Shown here in pieces: positions 25,947-35,264 of a DNA stretch of 64,000 nt. The notes under the pieces were generated by a model, which saw only the letters and a list, made by a program, of their open reading frames with translations, was not told the origin of the DNA and searched no databases. This DNA comes from Oceaniovalibus sp. ACAM 378. GTDB taxonomy: Bacteria; Pseudomonadota; Alphaproteobacteria; Rhodobacterales; Rhodobacteraceae. Where the stretch lies: contig NZ_VSJK01000005.1 in assembly GCF_008085915.1 (NCBI RefSeq), positions 186,001 to 250,000 of the forward strand, read 5' to 3'. The position numbers and the translations under genes were made by a program. Every line of letters begins with the position of its first letter. Positions within the stretch are counted from its first letter, which is position 1.

Positions 25947-26426
25947 AGGGCATCTTTCATTCAGGGAGAGTGGATTTGCCCATAAGGTGTTTCAGCAGGG
26001 ACCAAAGAACAACCGCAATCGTGAGAGCAACAGAAATGACAGCTATCGGACGCTCCCGAGCACCGATCGGGTTCAACTGAGCCTGGGATCAACCCTTGAC
26101 GGATGGTGGTGGCGAGCGTGACGCCGGGCCCACGGTATGCCTCACAGTGATCGCGCCCAGCCGCGGGCGCATAGACTTGGTTTAGTCGCTACGCTCATCC
26201 CCGTTTGAGCTGACACGCAGAACATCGGCGACGTTTTCCCTGTTCCTATACTCTGGCATAACATCCGAGATGGATATCAAGGCAGCCGCGTGGGTATCCC
26301 GAACTTTTCGCCAACTATCAGCACAAGGCCTTGATCAAGCGTCAAATTTCCGAACTGCCGCGCTTCGCCGCCCGACAGCCAACCCGGGGATGAATCCGGT
26401 CCCACCCTGCAAGCGGGTGCGCGTTT
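25947..26426. other. 480-bp intergenic boundary between catabolic and polysaccharide regions
   Basis: No intact gene is visible. A short plus-strand frame at 26295-26393 looks protein-like but has no start (listed separately). The stretch separates the sugar-acid modules from the polysaccharide locus and may be an old junction. Confidence 0.5.
26295..26393 (+). pseudogene. Possible 3' remnant of a lost gene
   Basis: A frame ending in TGA at 26391 reads YPELFANYQHKALIKRQ and continues with an amphipathic basic tail for about 32 residues. It is closed upstream by TAA at about 26259 with no start codon and no ribosome site. The composition looks like the C-terminus of a real protein, but the family is not recognisable and chance is possible. 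Confidence 0.2.
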
Positions 26427-27749
26427 TCAGTCCGGTTCTGGCAAAAAGCGAACCTGGGACACACCGTGATTTTCTGCGGCCCGCATCCGCTCGCGCTGGA
26501 GCCCGCGGATCTGGCGCATTACCGTCAGCGCGCCGATCCACAGCAACATGTGGAACAGCACGAAGGGTTTGTAGAAATCGGCCTCGGCAAAGATGCGGAT
26601 CGTGACGGCGGCAGCTTGGCACAGAAAGAAAATCGCCGGAATCGTACCCAGCGTCATCGCACCACGCAGAGTCCAGCCAAGGGCCCAGACCATCGCCACA
26701 AACGTCATCCCAAGCCCGATCAGCCCCTGGTGCACGGCAATCTCGTAAAAACTGTTGTGGAAGTTGAAGGTGGTGCGCGAACCCTTATAGAAATCCTCGT
26801 GGATTTTTCGGATCAGCGGCGATTCGTCATAGCGCCAGAACCCGCCGGACCCGACGCCCAAAAGCGGTTCTTCACGGATCTGATCCTCGGCATAGGTCCA
26901 GAGCACGGTGCGTCCGGTCATCGACCGATCCTTGCCAAGCGCGTCAAGCGTCGAGCCGACCACATCACCCAGCGGATTGGCGAGAACCCAGGCGGCCAGC
27001 CCGGTGACTGCCGCCAAGGCGATGCAGATCGCGGCCAGCCGGAGCGGACGCAACCATTTGCCCAACAGCACCGGCGACGCCAATAGAACCCCGCCCGCCG
27101 TCGCTGCGGCAAGGACGATGGCGGTCGCCGATTGGCTTTTAAAGATCAAAAACAGGCTGAGCGTGGCAAGCACTGCGCCGATGCTGCGGAACTTGCGCGG
27201 CGCACCCCGGTCCAGTGTGATGGCGACGGCCGCAGTCCACAGGATCACCATATTGGTACCCAGCATGTTTTTGTGCGGAAACAGACCCGGCACCATCTGC
27301 CCCGTACCCAATCCATAAAGAACGTTGAGCACCGCTACGGTGCCGGTTGCCGCAAGAACCGAATAGAGGATCTGGCGTGGTTCAAGCGAGAGCACGATCA
27401 CATAACAGATCACCATGGTCAGCATCAGATACACCGAGGTCTTGAACGCGATCATTGGTTCTACCGCCCAAAGCGGTGAGATCATGCTCCACAGCGGCAA
27501 CAACATGATCGGCAGCGATCGGGCCATGAGCCACGCCATCTCGGTCCGGCGCTGCCACGCGCGCACCGCGAAATAGAGCGCCAGCGGATACAGCAAAAGC
27601 TCGTCACCGCGAAACTGCACAAAGGTCACGAGGATCCATAGTGTCACGGCAACGGCGTCACACTGCTTTACGGCGATCCGCAGAACCAAGCCACGGGGCT
27701 CGGAGGGAGCCGCTCCAATCCCTGTTTGAATGTCGGGCGTGATCGTCAT
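26427..27749 (-). CDS. O-antigen ligase/Wzy-like polysaccharide polymerase
   Basis: The 440-residue membrane protein has ten or more hydrophobic helices and a long periplasmic loop near residues 260-330 with DRSMTGRTVLW, GVGSGGFWRY and FNFHNSFYEIAVHQGLIGLG. This is the Wzy_C/O-antigen-ligase signature (the H-N-x-(F/Y) motif). It joins repeat units on a lipid carrier in the outer leaflet. MTITPDIQ is chosen as start since CGGAAGAAG precedes it; the open frame upstream lacks membrane or family features. It is the first gene of the polysaccharide region. Confidence 0.85.
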   Translation of the reverse strand: MTITPDIQTGIGAAPSEPRGLVLRIAVKQCDAVAVTLWILVTFVQFRGDELLLYPLALYFAVRAWQRRTEMAWLMARSLPIMLLPLWSMISPLWAVEPMIAFKTSVYLMLTMVICYVIVLSLEPRQILYSVLAATGTVAVLNVLYGLGTGQMVPGLFPHKNMLGTNMVILWTAAVAITLDRGAPRKFRSIGAVLATLSLFLIFKSQSATAIVLAAATAGGVLLASPVLLGKWLRPLRLAAICIALAAVTGLAAWVLANPLGDVVGSTLDALGKDRSMTGRTVLWTYAEDQIREEPLLGVGSGGFWRYDESPLIRKIHEDFYKGSRTTFNFHNSFYEIAVHQGLIGLGMTFVAMVWALGWTLRGAMTLGTIPAIFFLCQAAAVTIRIFAEADFYKPFVLFHMLLWIGALTVMRQIRGLQRERMRAAENHGVSQVRFLPEPD

Positions 27750-27977
27750 GCGCTTCTTCCGTCTTGAAATTCCGGCTTGTCGGGCTCGGCAGGCTTTCGG
27801 CAGGTTGTTGGCGACGCGGCGGTCTTCTGCTGTATATCGTAGACAGGACTTTATACTATTTCTACCATCCGGTCGCGTGGAGACGTTTTCGGTCGGGCGC
27901 GAAACAACTTTTACAGAAGGACATTCCAACACGATGGTCGAATTGTCTTTCCCTTTCGCGACCTGCCGGTGCTGCCG

Positions 27978-28745
27978 ATGCTGATTGATGGCCATGTACA
28001 TCTTTATCCCGGTGTCGATCGCGGAGCTTTTTTATCCGCCGCTGCGCACAATCTGGCGACGGCCGGACGGCGGGCGGGACTGAACACGGAGCCTTTCGCG
28101 CTTTTGCTGACCGAAACGCCGCGCGAAACCGGGTTTGACGATCTGACTGCCGGGCGTGATGTACCGCTGGGCTGGCGCGTGGAACTGTTGCCCGACGATC
28201 CGCTGGCGATCCGGCTGCACGGCCCCGACACGCAAGCTCTGGTGCTGGTGGCAGGGCGGCAGATCGTCAGCGCCGAACGGCTTGAGGTGCTGGCAATCGG
28301 ATATCGCGGCGCTGCTCTGGATGGTCAGCCGCTGGATGACGTACTTCGGACACTTCGCGCCGAGGGACGGCCCGCGATCCTACCTTGGGGTGCGGGAAAG
28401 TGGTTGGGCGCACGCGGCGCGCGGATTGCCGCGCTGGTCTCGGATGGCCTGCCGACGGGAGTGTTTCTTGGCGACAACGGCGGGCGTCCCTTGGGCTGGC
28501 CCGCGCCGGGGGTCTTTGCCGCTGCCGGTCTTGTTCTGCCGGGCAGCGATCCTTTGCCGGTTTTCGGTGCCTGGCGGGATGTCGGGCGCTATGGTTTTCA
28601 CCTTTCGGACGCAATCGATCCGGCGCGCCCGGCCCGGTCGATCCTGTCCGCGCTGTTGGCCCTCCGGCATCAGCCGACGATCATCGGGCGGCGCGTCGCC
28701 CTGCCCGGGTTTGTCGCCCGCCAGATCCGGCTGCGCGTTTCATGA
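27978..28745 (+). CDS. Uncharacterised protein with DGHVHLYP N-terminus
   Basis: The 255-residue protein begins MLIDGHVHLYPGVDRGAFL, an N-terminus like that of metal-dependent (PHP or amidohydrolase-like) proteins with an H-x-H motif, but later metal ligands of those families are not evident. It has no signal peptide. Its stop overlaps the next gene's ATG (ATGA), so it is coupled to the GlpD-like oxidoreductase. Within a polysaccharide locus the pair may make or modify a glycerol-derived substituent; this is inference. A GTG 9 bases upstream is an alternative start. Confidence 0.7.
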   Translation: MLIDGHVHLYPGVDRGAFLSAAAHNLATAGRRAGLNTEPFALLLTETPRETGFDDLTAGRDVPLGWRVELLPDDPLAIRLHGPDTQALVLVAGRQIVSAERLEVLAIGYRGAALDGQPLDDVLRTLRAEGRPAILPWGAGKWLGARGARIAALVSDGLPTGVFLGDNGGRPLGWPAPGVFAAAGLVLPGSDPLPVFGAWRDVGRYGFHLSDAIDPARPARSILSALLALRHQPTIIGRRVALPGFVARQIRLRVS

Positions 28746-30235
28746 GCGGACTTAATCGTGCCTCGCTGGCCACGCTTTCGGCACATCCCTACGATGTCCT
28801 TGTCGTCGGCGGCGGGATCTATGGTGCCATGGCCGCGCGCGAGTCGAGCTTGCGCGGCCACCGCACCGCCCTGGTCGAGCGGGGCGATTTCGGCGCTGGC
28901 ACTTCGTTCAATTCCCTCAAGATCGTGCACGGTGGCATTCGCTATGTGCAACATCTCGACGTGATGCGGCTGCGGGCTTCGGCGCGGGAACGTGCGTTCT
29001 GGCGTCATGTCGCGCCTGATCTGGTGCAGCCGCTGGATTTCACCGTTCCGCTGACCGGATTCGGGATCAAGGGGCCAGTGGCCTTCGCGGCGGCGGCGGC
29101 GCTTTATACTGCGCTGTCCACGGGATTGCGCGGGCCGGACTTTGGCGGAACGGGCGTGATCAGCGCGGCGGCAGCGCAGCGACATCTTGGCGGCTTTGCA
29201 CCCAAAGGGTTGACCGGCGGCGGCGTCTGGCGTGACGGACAGATCCAGGACACCGGGCGGTTGCAGATCGCCGTGCTTTCGGCAGCGGCGCGGACGGGGA
29301 CGGACATCGCCAACCACATGGCGGTCGATGGGTTTGTGCACCGTCGCGGTCGGATCGAAGGTGCCGCCGTGACCGACCGTATCACCGGCGAATCGGGCGA
29401 GATTTCGGCCCGTGTCGTGTTGTCCTGCACGGGCGAAGCGGCCGGATCGCTGGCCTCCCCGGTGCTGACATCCGATGCGCGTGCCAGGTTTCCGGCCTTT
29501 GCGCGCGCTCTCAACATCGTCGTGCGCCGACAGATCGGCAACCGGGCGCTGGGGATCGTTGGCTGCGAAGGGTCCGATGCCGTTATCGACCGGGGCGGTC
29601 GGATGTATTTCCTCACGCCTTGGGCCGGGTTGACGGTGATCGGAACCCACGAGGCGCCCCTCCCCGGCCCCGATATTGATCCCGACACCGCTGTCGCCGA
29701 TTTCCTGGACATCCTGAATCGCGCCTGTCCGGATCTGGCCCTGACGATGCAGGACGTGTTGCACGTCTATGACGGCATGATCCCGGCAGATGTGGACGAT
29801 GACCGGAACCACGCAGTGCGCCGCCGGACCGCGGGAACGCTTCTGGATCACGCGTCCGACGGAGCGGCAGGTTTGGTCAGCGTGATCGGGGTGAAATATA
29901 CCACTGCACGTTCCATCGCTGCCCGCGCGATGGATACCGCGGAAAGGCATCTGGGCGGCGACGTATCAGCAAGGGTCCGGCGGCGCAGCCTGACCGAAAA
30001 GCTGCCGCAAGTTGCCTCTGCATTGGTCGATCCGGACGATTGCGCCGCGTTGGCCGCCCGTATGGAATACGCAATGCGCCAGGAAATGGCGATGACGCTA
30101 GAGGATGCGGTAATGCGGCGGATGCCACTTGTCGAGACGGGAGCCCTTTTGGGGCCGGACGGACCGGCCCGGTGCGAACGCCTGAAAAAGATCGCGCGGA
30201 CGCTTGGTTTGCCGGGTGATTCGTTCATGTCCTGA
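28742..30235 (+). CDS. FAD-dependent oxidoreductase, GlpD (glycerol-3-phosphate dehydrogenase) family
   Basis: The 497-residue flavoprotein opens with the FAD site DVLVVGGGIYGAMAARESSLRGH and has LVERGDFGAGTSFNSLKIVHGGIRYVQ, the GlpD-type second motif where glycerol-3-phosphate dehydrogenases read T-S-x-S/N-S-K-L-(I/V)-H-G-G-x-R-Y. RMYFLTPWAGLTVIGTHEA and VIGVKYTTARSIAARAM match the C-terminal part. The long open frame upstream of 28742 overlaps the preceding gene and is rejected. Placement between a polymerase and an initiating transferase gene suggests a role in polymer decoration or precursor supply rather than respiration on glycerol. Confidence 0.82.
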   Translation: MSGLNRASLATLSAHPYDVLVVGGGIYGAMAARESSLRGHRTALVERGDFGAGTSFNSLKIVHGGIRYVQHLDVMRLRASARERAFWRHVAPDLVQPLDFTVPLTGFGIKGPVAFAAAAALYTALSTGLRGPDFGGTGVISAAAAQRHLGGFAPKGLTGGGVWRDGQIQDTGRLQIAVLSAAARTGTDIANHMAVDGFVHRRGRIEGAAVTDRITGESGEISARVVLSCTGEAAGSLASPVLTSDARARFPAFARALNIVVRRQIGNRALGIVGCEGSDAVIDRGGRMYFLTPWAGLTVIGTHEAPLPGPDIDPDTAVADFLDILNRACPDLALTMQDVLHVYDGMIPADVDDDRNHAVRRRTAGTLLDHASDGAAGLVSVIGVKYTTARSIAARAMDTAERHLGGDVSARVRRRSLTEKLPQVASALVDPDDCAALAARMEYAMRQEMAMTLEDAVMRRMPLVETGALLGPDGPARCERLKKIARTLGLPGDSFMS

Positions 30236-30376
30236 CACACCGCGCAAAAGGCAAAGTGGTGCCCCTGCCGCAGATATGGTTCTGGCTTAAGGGAGAATGC
30301 GCCATTTGAAATGCAATCCCCGCGTGAAACTGGCAATGATTAAGGCGTAATTGCGGCATTTTTCTCGACAAAACGC

Positions 30377-30392
30377 TTTACCGAAGGTTAAC
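30377..30392 (+). promoter_or_regulatory. CtrA-like box upstream of initiating glycosyltransferase
   Basis: TTTA-N7-TTAAC fits the alphaproteobacterial CtrA consensus TTAA-N7-TTAAC with one mismatch. It lies about 100 bases before the sugar transferase start in an AT-rich 260-bp upstream region. Rhodobacteraceae often place motility and surface polymers under CtrA, but a single near-match is weak evidence. Confidence 0.3.
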
Positions 30393-30494
30393 ATAATCTT
30401 CACGAGGGCATGATTTTTGCTTTGTCGTTTCTTTAGGGGGAATTTTACAACCCAATGCTTATAAAGACTTTTTTCCTGCAAGGGACTATTGGAT

Positions 30495-31166
30495 ATGCAC
30501 CACTTTTCCTACATCTTTGAAAGTATAGACTTCAACGCATTCATAGATGACCCTCGGCTCAAACGGGTTTTTGACGCTGTCTTTGCGGGTCTTGCACTGA
30601 TCTTTGCCCTGCCCTTGCTGGCGCTAATCGCAATTGTCATCATTCTGGTCAGCCGGGGCGCACCGATCTATTCGCACAAGCGCGTCGGTCTTGACGGGCG
30701 TACCTTTGGCTGCCTGAAGTTCCGTTCGATGGTTTCGAACGCCGACGAAGCCCTGCAAAATCTGCTTGAAAACTGCCCCGACGCAGCCCGTGAATGGCAG
30801 GCGCAGCGCAAGCTTCGCAACGATCCCCGCATTTTGCCGGTGATCGGACATTTCCTGCGCCAATCCAGCCTTGATGAGCTGCCGCAGTTCGTCAACGTAC
30901 TGCTGGGGGACATGAGTGTCGTGGGGCCGCGCCCGGTGGTTCAAGACGAGTTAGAGAAATACGGTTCGAGAAAGAGCCTGTATCTTTCGGTCCGTCCGGG
31001 TCTCACGGGGCCATGGCAGATCGGAAACCGGTCAAACGAAACCTATGAGAACCGCGTGAAACTGGATGCTTTCTATGTTGCAAATCGCAGCATGGTCACC
31101 GATCTCGCGATCATCCTCGCCACTGCACGGATGTTTCTGCGCGGTCGCAATCGGGATGCATTCTAG
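30495..31166 (+). CDS. exoY: Initiating sugar (hexose-1-phosphate) transferase, WcaJ/ExoY family
   Basis: The 223-residue enzyme is a monotopic phosphoglycosyl transferase that puts the first sugar phosphate on undecaprenyl phosphate. A single hydrophobic segment (about residues 27-52) leads into YSHKRVGLDGRTFGCLKFRSM, the LRQSSLDELPQF motif with the catalytic D-E pair, GDMSVVGPRPVV and VRPGLTGPWQIGNRS. The size matches ExoY rather than the long WcaJ/WbaP types with extra helices. A TTG two codons upstream is an alternative start. The 260-bp leader is AT-rich and probably carries the main promoter. Confidence 0.92.
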   Translation: MHHFSYIFESIDFNAFIDDPRLKRVFDAVFAGLALIFALPLLALIAIVIILVSRGAPIYSHKRVGLDGRTFGCLKFRSMVSNADEALQNLLENCPDAAREWQAQRKLRNDPRILPVIGHFLRQSSLDELPQFVNVLLGDMSVVGPRPVVQDELEKYGSRKSLYLSVRPGLTGPWQIGNRSNETYENRVKLDAFYVANRSMVTDLAIILATARMFLRGRNRDAF

Positions 31167-31224
31167 AGCCTGTTGCGTCAAATCGGATTCGGGAAAGACT
31201 GCGAATGCATTTGCAGGAATGGCT

Positions 31225-32115
31225 CTATTTTCGCCGCCGCAGGCAGCGCAGCCACCAGCCAGCGACGAACAGCAGGCCGAGCTGCGACAGGATCGCGCGC
31301 CACGCCGGGCGATGGACAAAAATGGCGTCGATTTTCACGGTATCTGCGGCGACAAATTGGCCCCGCACCGACACAACCTCTGCGTCTGCCGGGACGGCGC
31401 CCTGCAAGACAAAGGTTTCGCCCGTCCAGGCCCGCAGGCGCGCCACGCCGTCCGGCCCGATCAGCATTGGGGTGCGGTCGAATTCAATCGCTTTACCTAG
31501 TCTTTGCGTCCCGACATCAAGCGTCGCAGCAAAATGCAGATCGGCACGTTTCGCGCCGGGCATCAACACAACGGGCAGCGACAGCCAGACAAGCATCAGC
31601 GCCCCGGCCAACACGGGCCGTGTCGTGGGACGCAGCACCGGCCGACCGCGCACCGGCTGCACGGCCCAAAACGCATGGAGCGCGACGGCAACCCCTGCCA
31701 CCGACAGCCCAAGGCTGATCGGGCTCTCAGGCCAATACAGTCCAAAATTCACCAAATCCCACGAAAATGGTGCGAAAAACAGCGCGCCATTGGCCCATTT
31801 CGTCTGTGTCGCATCCAGCAGCAAGTGCATCACAACACCAACGGCCAGAATCACGAAGGTCCGCCCCGGACGCCGCGATAGAAGCGCCAGCGCCGCCCCA
31901 AGGATCAGCGTCACCAACAGGCTGCTTTGCACGGCGACGTAAAGGCGTAACGGGATCGCCGGTATTTCGGGCACGAGAACGGTCGCCGCCCGCTGTACGA
32001 TCCACGGGATGTCCGGCAACACGCAGCCTGCAAGAATCCATTTGAAATCCGCATCACGCAGGAAACCCCGCGTCGCAAGCGTCTGAACGGCGATATGGGC
32101 CAGTGTGTTCGGCAT
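31225..32115 (-). CDS. YdjM-like membrane-bound metal-dependent hydrolase family protein
   Basis: The 296-residue protein starts MPNTLAHIAVQ and continues DFKWILAGCVLPDIPW, then LAVGVVMHLLLDATQTKW. These His/Asp motifs are those of the YdjM/DUF457 membrane hydrolase family, with five to six hydrophobic segments in between. The C-terminal part (residues about 190-290) is a soluble beta-rich stretch ending in another membrane helix and a basic RCLRRRK tail. It follows gtrA on the same strand by about 60 bases, so it probably belongs to that operon. The substrate is unknown. Confidence 0.75.
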   Translation of the reverse strand: MPNTLAHIAVQTLATRGFLRDADFKWILAGCVLPDIPWIVQRAATVLVPEIPAIPLRLYVAVQSSLLVTLILGAALALLSRRPGRTFVILAVGVVMHLLLDATQTKWANGALFFAPFSWDLVNFGLYWPESPISLGLSVAGVAVALHAFWAVQPVRGRPVLRPTTRPVLAGALMLVWLSLPVVLMPGAKRADLHFAATLDVGTQRLGKAIEFDRTPMLIGPDGVARLRAWTGETFVLQGAVPADAEVVSVRGQFVAADTVKIDAIFVHRPAWRAILSQLGLLFVAGWWLRCLRRRK

Positions 32116-32175
32116 GATCCGTCCGATTTGTCCTTTCCGCCGAACCCCGGCATGGGTTTCCCCCGGCACGGCGGT

Positions 32176-32586
32176 TCAACCGTGGGACACAAAGCCCCAG
32201 AACCGCGCCGCCAGAAAGGTGCCCGCCGGCACCACAAGGATCGCCACGGCAAGTGCTGCGGGTTCCGGGATCGCCTTGGCTGCACGCAGAAATGCCAGCA
32301 ACCCGTTGTTCACCGCAAACCCCGCAAGTGCGATCACGCCATAGCGCCACGCCGACCGCCCAAAACCGTCCGACAGGCCGAAGGTGAAATGGAAATGCCC
32401 GACCAGACCGGCGACGAAAGCCACTCCAAACCCCAGGGCGTTGCTTTGGAAAGCGCCCGCGCCCATGGCGAGGGTGGCCATCGCCACGCCAAGATGCACA
32501 AGTGTGGCAATCCCGCCCACGATGGCGAACCGCAGCGCCTTGGACAGCTCAACCCGAGCCGATGGTATCGGTGACGTCTTGACCAT
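32176..32586 (-). CDS. gtrA: GtrA family membrane protein
   Basis: This 136-residue protein has four hydrophobic helices, with the GtrA signature KALRFAIVGGIATLVHLGVAMATL near the N-terminus and FHFTFG in the middle. GtrA proteins are thought to flip polyprenyl-phosphate-linked sugars. Its start lies inside the end of the gtrB-like gene (38-base overlap), and together with the GT-C gene behind that it makes a complete gtrABC-like set. Confidence 0.9.
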   Translation of the reverse strand: MVKTSPIPSARVELSKALRFAIVGGIATLVHLGVAMATLAMGAGAFQSNALGFGVAFVAGLVGHFHFTFGLSDGFGRSAWRYGVIALAGFAVNNGLLAFLRAAKAIPEPAALAVAILVVPAGTFLAARFWGFVSHG

Positions 32587-33583
32587 TGCGATAAACCCCC
32601 TGTGCCAGATAAAGTGGGCGGCGTTTCGTCTCAAGGAACAGCCTCGAGAGATACTCACCGATCACCCCGAGCGACATCAGCTGAATGCCCCCCAGAAACA
32701 GGATCGCCACCATGATCGAGGCATAGCCGGGAACGTCGCGTCCGAAAATCAACGTGCGCACCACGATGGCCGAGGCATAGAACACCGAAATCACCGCGAC
32801 GAGACATCCGACATATGTCCAGATCCGCAATGGCAGGGTCGAAAAACTGACGATGCCGTCCAGCGCGAAATTCCACAGCTTCCAGTAACTGAACTTGGTC
32901 TCACCCGCCGCGCGTTCGGGTCGCACGTAATCCACACCGACCGACGGATAGCCGACCCAGGCGAACAGACCCTTCATGAAACGGCTGCGTTCCGGCAGCC
33001 GCTTGATCGCCTCCACCACCACGCGGTCCATCAGGCGGAAATCCCCGGCATTCGGCGGCACTTCGGTCTGCGACAGATGGTTGAAAAAGCGATAGAAAAG
33101 CCCCGCGGTCGTCCGCTTGGCCATCGTGTCGCTGGCGCGGTCCGAGCGCAGGCCATAGACCACGTCATAGCCGGCGCGCCAGCGCTCAAGGAACGCCAGA
33201 ATCACCTCTGGCGGGTCCTGAAGGTCGGCGTCCATCGGCACGATGACATCGCCCGTGGCATGTTCCAGACCGGCGGTCATCGCGATTTCCTTGCCGAAGT
33301 TGCGGCTCAGGTTGATGACAACGACGCGCGGATCGCGGGCACTCAGCTCCAGCAAAGTCTGAAGCGTGGCATCGGGCGAGCCATCGTTGACGAAAACCAT
33401 CTCGATCCGGTGGCTCGACAGATGCGCGTCGACTGCCGCGACGAACAAAGCGATGGATTCAGTCTCTTTGTAACACGGTACCACCAGCGAAATCAGCGGA
33501 TCGGCCACGCGCGGTCGGGTTGGCAAAAGCGGTGCCGGTGCCGGTAACGGCAGCGATTTGGTTTTGATGCTATTATGTTGCAT
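32549..33583 (-). CDS. gtrB: GT2 polyprenyl-phosphate glycosyltransferase (GtrB/ArnC-like)
   Basis: The 344-residue protein has a GT-A domain with LVVPCYKETESI, FVNDGSPDAT and the VPMDADLQDPPEV metal/nucleotide motif, then NLSRNFGKEIAMTAGLEHA, and two C-terminal membrane helices (about residues 255-315). This is the DPM1/GtrB architecture that moves a sugar from a nucleotide to polyprenyl phosphate. The start MLQHNSIKTK overlaps the end of the GT-C gene by about 11 bases, showing tight coupling. Confidence 0.92.
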   Translation of the reverse strand: MQHNSIKTKSLPLPAPAPLLPTRPRVADPLISLVVPCYKETESIALFVAAVDAHLSSHRIEMVFVNDGSPDATLQTLLELSARDPRVVVINLSRNFGKEIAMTAGLEHATGDVIVPMDADLQDPPEVILAFLERWRAGYDVVYGLRSDRASDTMAKRTTAGLFYRFFNHLSQTEVPPNAGDFRLMDRVVVEAIKRLPERSRFMKGLFAWVGYPSVGVDYVRPERAAGETKFSYWKLWNFALDGIVSFSTLPLRIWTYVGCLVAVISVFYASAIVVRTLIFGRDVPGYASIMVAILFLGGIQLMSLGVIGEYLSRLFLETKRRPLYLAQGVYRNGQDVTDTIGSG

Positions 33584-35177
33584 CTGACCGCACCCATTTG
33601 GAATAATATCGGCCACCCCTGTCACCCGGCGGTGCGGCAGTGCGGGTAAATCCCGCCTCCGCCAGGGCTTCGAGGATCGGACCATACAGCGCTGCCTTGT
33701 CGCTCTCCATCGCGCCGCGCTCGATGGTATAGACCAACAGGATCAGCGAACGGGTCTGGGCGAGCGCGCGGATGTCCACAGCCGCCGCACCCCAGCTTTC
33801 GGGATCCGGGGCCAGCAGGTAAGCCGGGGTCGTCGGTGGCAGCGAATAGGCCGCCGCCAGCACCGTGCCGCGCCCGTTCCCCGAATCGATAATCAGCAGG
33901 CTGTCCTGCGGGCCCGCGGCTTCGATCTGGTCGCGCATTGTCAGGAAGTAGTTGCCGCCCCGCGTGCCGATCGCCTCCCATCCGAAATTCTGCGCGGCAA
34001 TCTGGGCGATGATCAGGATTGCCGCCGGGGCCATGCGCAACCATGCCCGCCCGCCGCCCGTCGCGCGGTCCAGCGCCGCCCCGGCCCAAAGCACGCCGCT
34101 GGCCGCAAGAAAGCTGAGGAACGGCGCAAAGAACAGGAAATACCGGAAGGTCATGAACCAGCGATCCAGAAGGATCGAGGCGGCAAGGAAACAGGCAATC
34201 CCCACCGCGGGCACCCAGAGCGCAAGCCAGGCAAACGCGCCAGAGGCCCCGGTGCGCCGCCACCTCCACAGGCATGTTACGGCCCCCGCGATCATCGCCA
34301 AAAGGACGATATCGCGGCCCCGCGCCTGAAGGAGGTTCGGCGCATCTGGCCAAGCGATCGAAAAGACCTGCGCAGGCACAAGGTTCGACGCCCCCCTGAT
34401 CCAGTCCAGGATTCCGGCGAACCCGGTCATCTGCTCCGGCCGGGTGGTCATCTGCACGATCAGGACCGGCACCCACGGAGCGAACAACAACGCGCAAAGC
34501 ACAGGTCCGATCAGCGCGAGCCCCTGCCGATCGCTTATCGCCCGCAAAACGCGCCACCCAAGAATCGGTACGACGACAAACAGCGCGAAATAATGCGTAT
34601 AAAGAAGCGCGGCGCAGGCCAGCCCGACCCCTGCTTCAAGGCGCAACCGGCTCGGGGTGGTGCGGGCGGCGTCAGCCAGCGCAGACAAGGACCAGGCTGC
34701 GATTGCGCAGAGCATCGCCAGCGCATAGCCGCGCGCGTCCTGCGCGCTGGAACTCGCCGCAAAGGACAGCGCGAAAACCGCCGCATACACACCCCGATGC
34801 GCAGTGCCCGTGCGCCCCAGCGCCCACCAAAAAAGCCATACCGACAGCGCCACCAGCGCGACCGACACGCCCCGCGCCACCATCAATCCACCGCCGAAGA
34901 TCACCCCGGCAAGGTGCACCAACACAAAGTAGAGCGGTGGATGCACGTCGGTCTCGGCGTAGCGACGGACCAGCTCGGACAGATTGGTTGAGCCGTTGAA
35001 GAAACGCCCGATATCGCCCAGCACGATCAACCCGTCGGGGGCCAGGACGAACTGATCGGCGGCAAGCGTCTGTAGCGTGATCGCCTCGTCAAACCAGATC
35101 GAGCGTTGCAACGCGCCAAACACCCAGAGAAGAACCAGGGCCGCGAACGGCAGGGCCGGGTGAAGTTTTATGGGCAT
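33573..35177 (-). CDS. GT-C fold membrane glycosyltransferase (GT39-like, GtrC role)
   Basis: The 534-residue protein has about ten hydrophobic helices and the GT-C acidic pair in the first periplasmic loop (RSIWFDEAITL, residues about 27-37). A second conserved spot is ETDVHPPLYFVLVHLAG. Such enzymes use polyprenyl-phosphate sugars as donors outside the membrane. Directly followed by gtrB and gtrA, it fits the variable third gene of a gtr cluster, adding a side-chain sugar to the polymer. Confidence 0.85.
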   Translation of the reverse strand: MPIKLHPALPFAALVLLWVFGALQRSIWFDEAITLQTLAADQFVLAPDGLIVLGDIGRFFNGSTNLSELVRRYAETDVHPPLYFVLVHLAGVIFGGGLMVARGVSVALVALSVWLFWWALGRTGTAHRGVYAAVFALSFAASSSAQDARGYALAMLCAIAAWSLSALADAARTTPSRLRLEAGVGLACAALLYTHYFALFVVVPILGWRVLRAISDRQGLALIGPVLCALLFAPWVPVLIVQMTTRPEQMTGFAGILDWIRGASNLVPAQVFSIAWPDAPNLLQARGRDIVLLAMIAGAVTCLWRWRRTGASGAFAWLALWVPAVGIACFLAASILLDRWFMTFRYFLFFAPFLSFLAASGVLWAGAALDRATGGGRAWLRMAPAAILIIAQIAAQNFGWEAIGTRGGNYFLTMRDQIEAAGPQDSLLIIDSGNGRGTVLAAAYSLPPTTPAYLLAPDPESWGAAAVDIRALAQTRSLILLVYTIERGAMESDKAALYGPILEALAEAGFTRTAAPPGDRGGRYYSKWVRSDAT

Positions 35178-35264
35178 CCAATAATATCCGGAGCGAAAAA
35201 CATAAAGCTAATGGATTTACCCTAGCATCCCCTCATCGGTTCGCGCAATCGCGGCGGCGCCCTC

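Noticed and set aside
28385-28741. Long N-terminal extension of the GlpD-like protein
   Set aside because: It overlaps the preceding gene in another frame; the ATG at 28742 lies directly before the FAD-binding motif and forms an ATGA junction.
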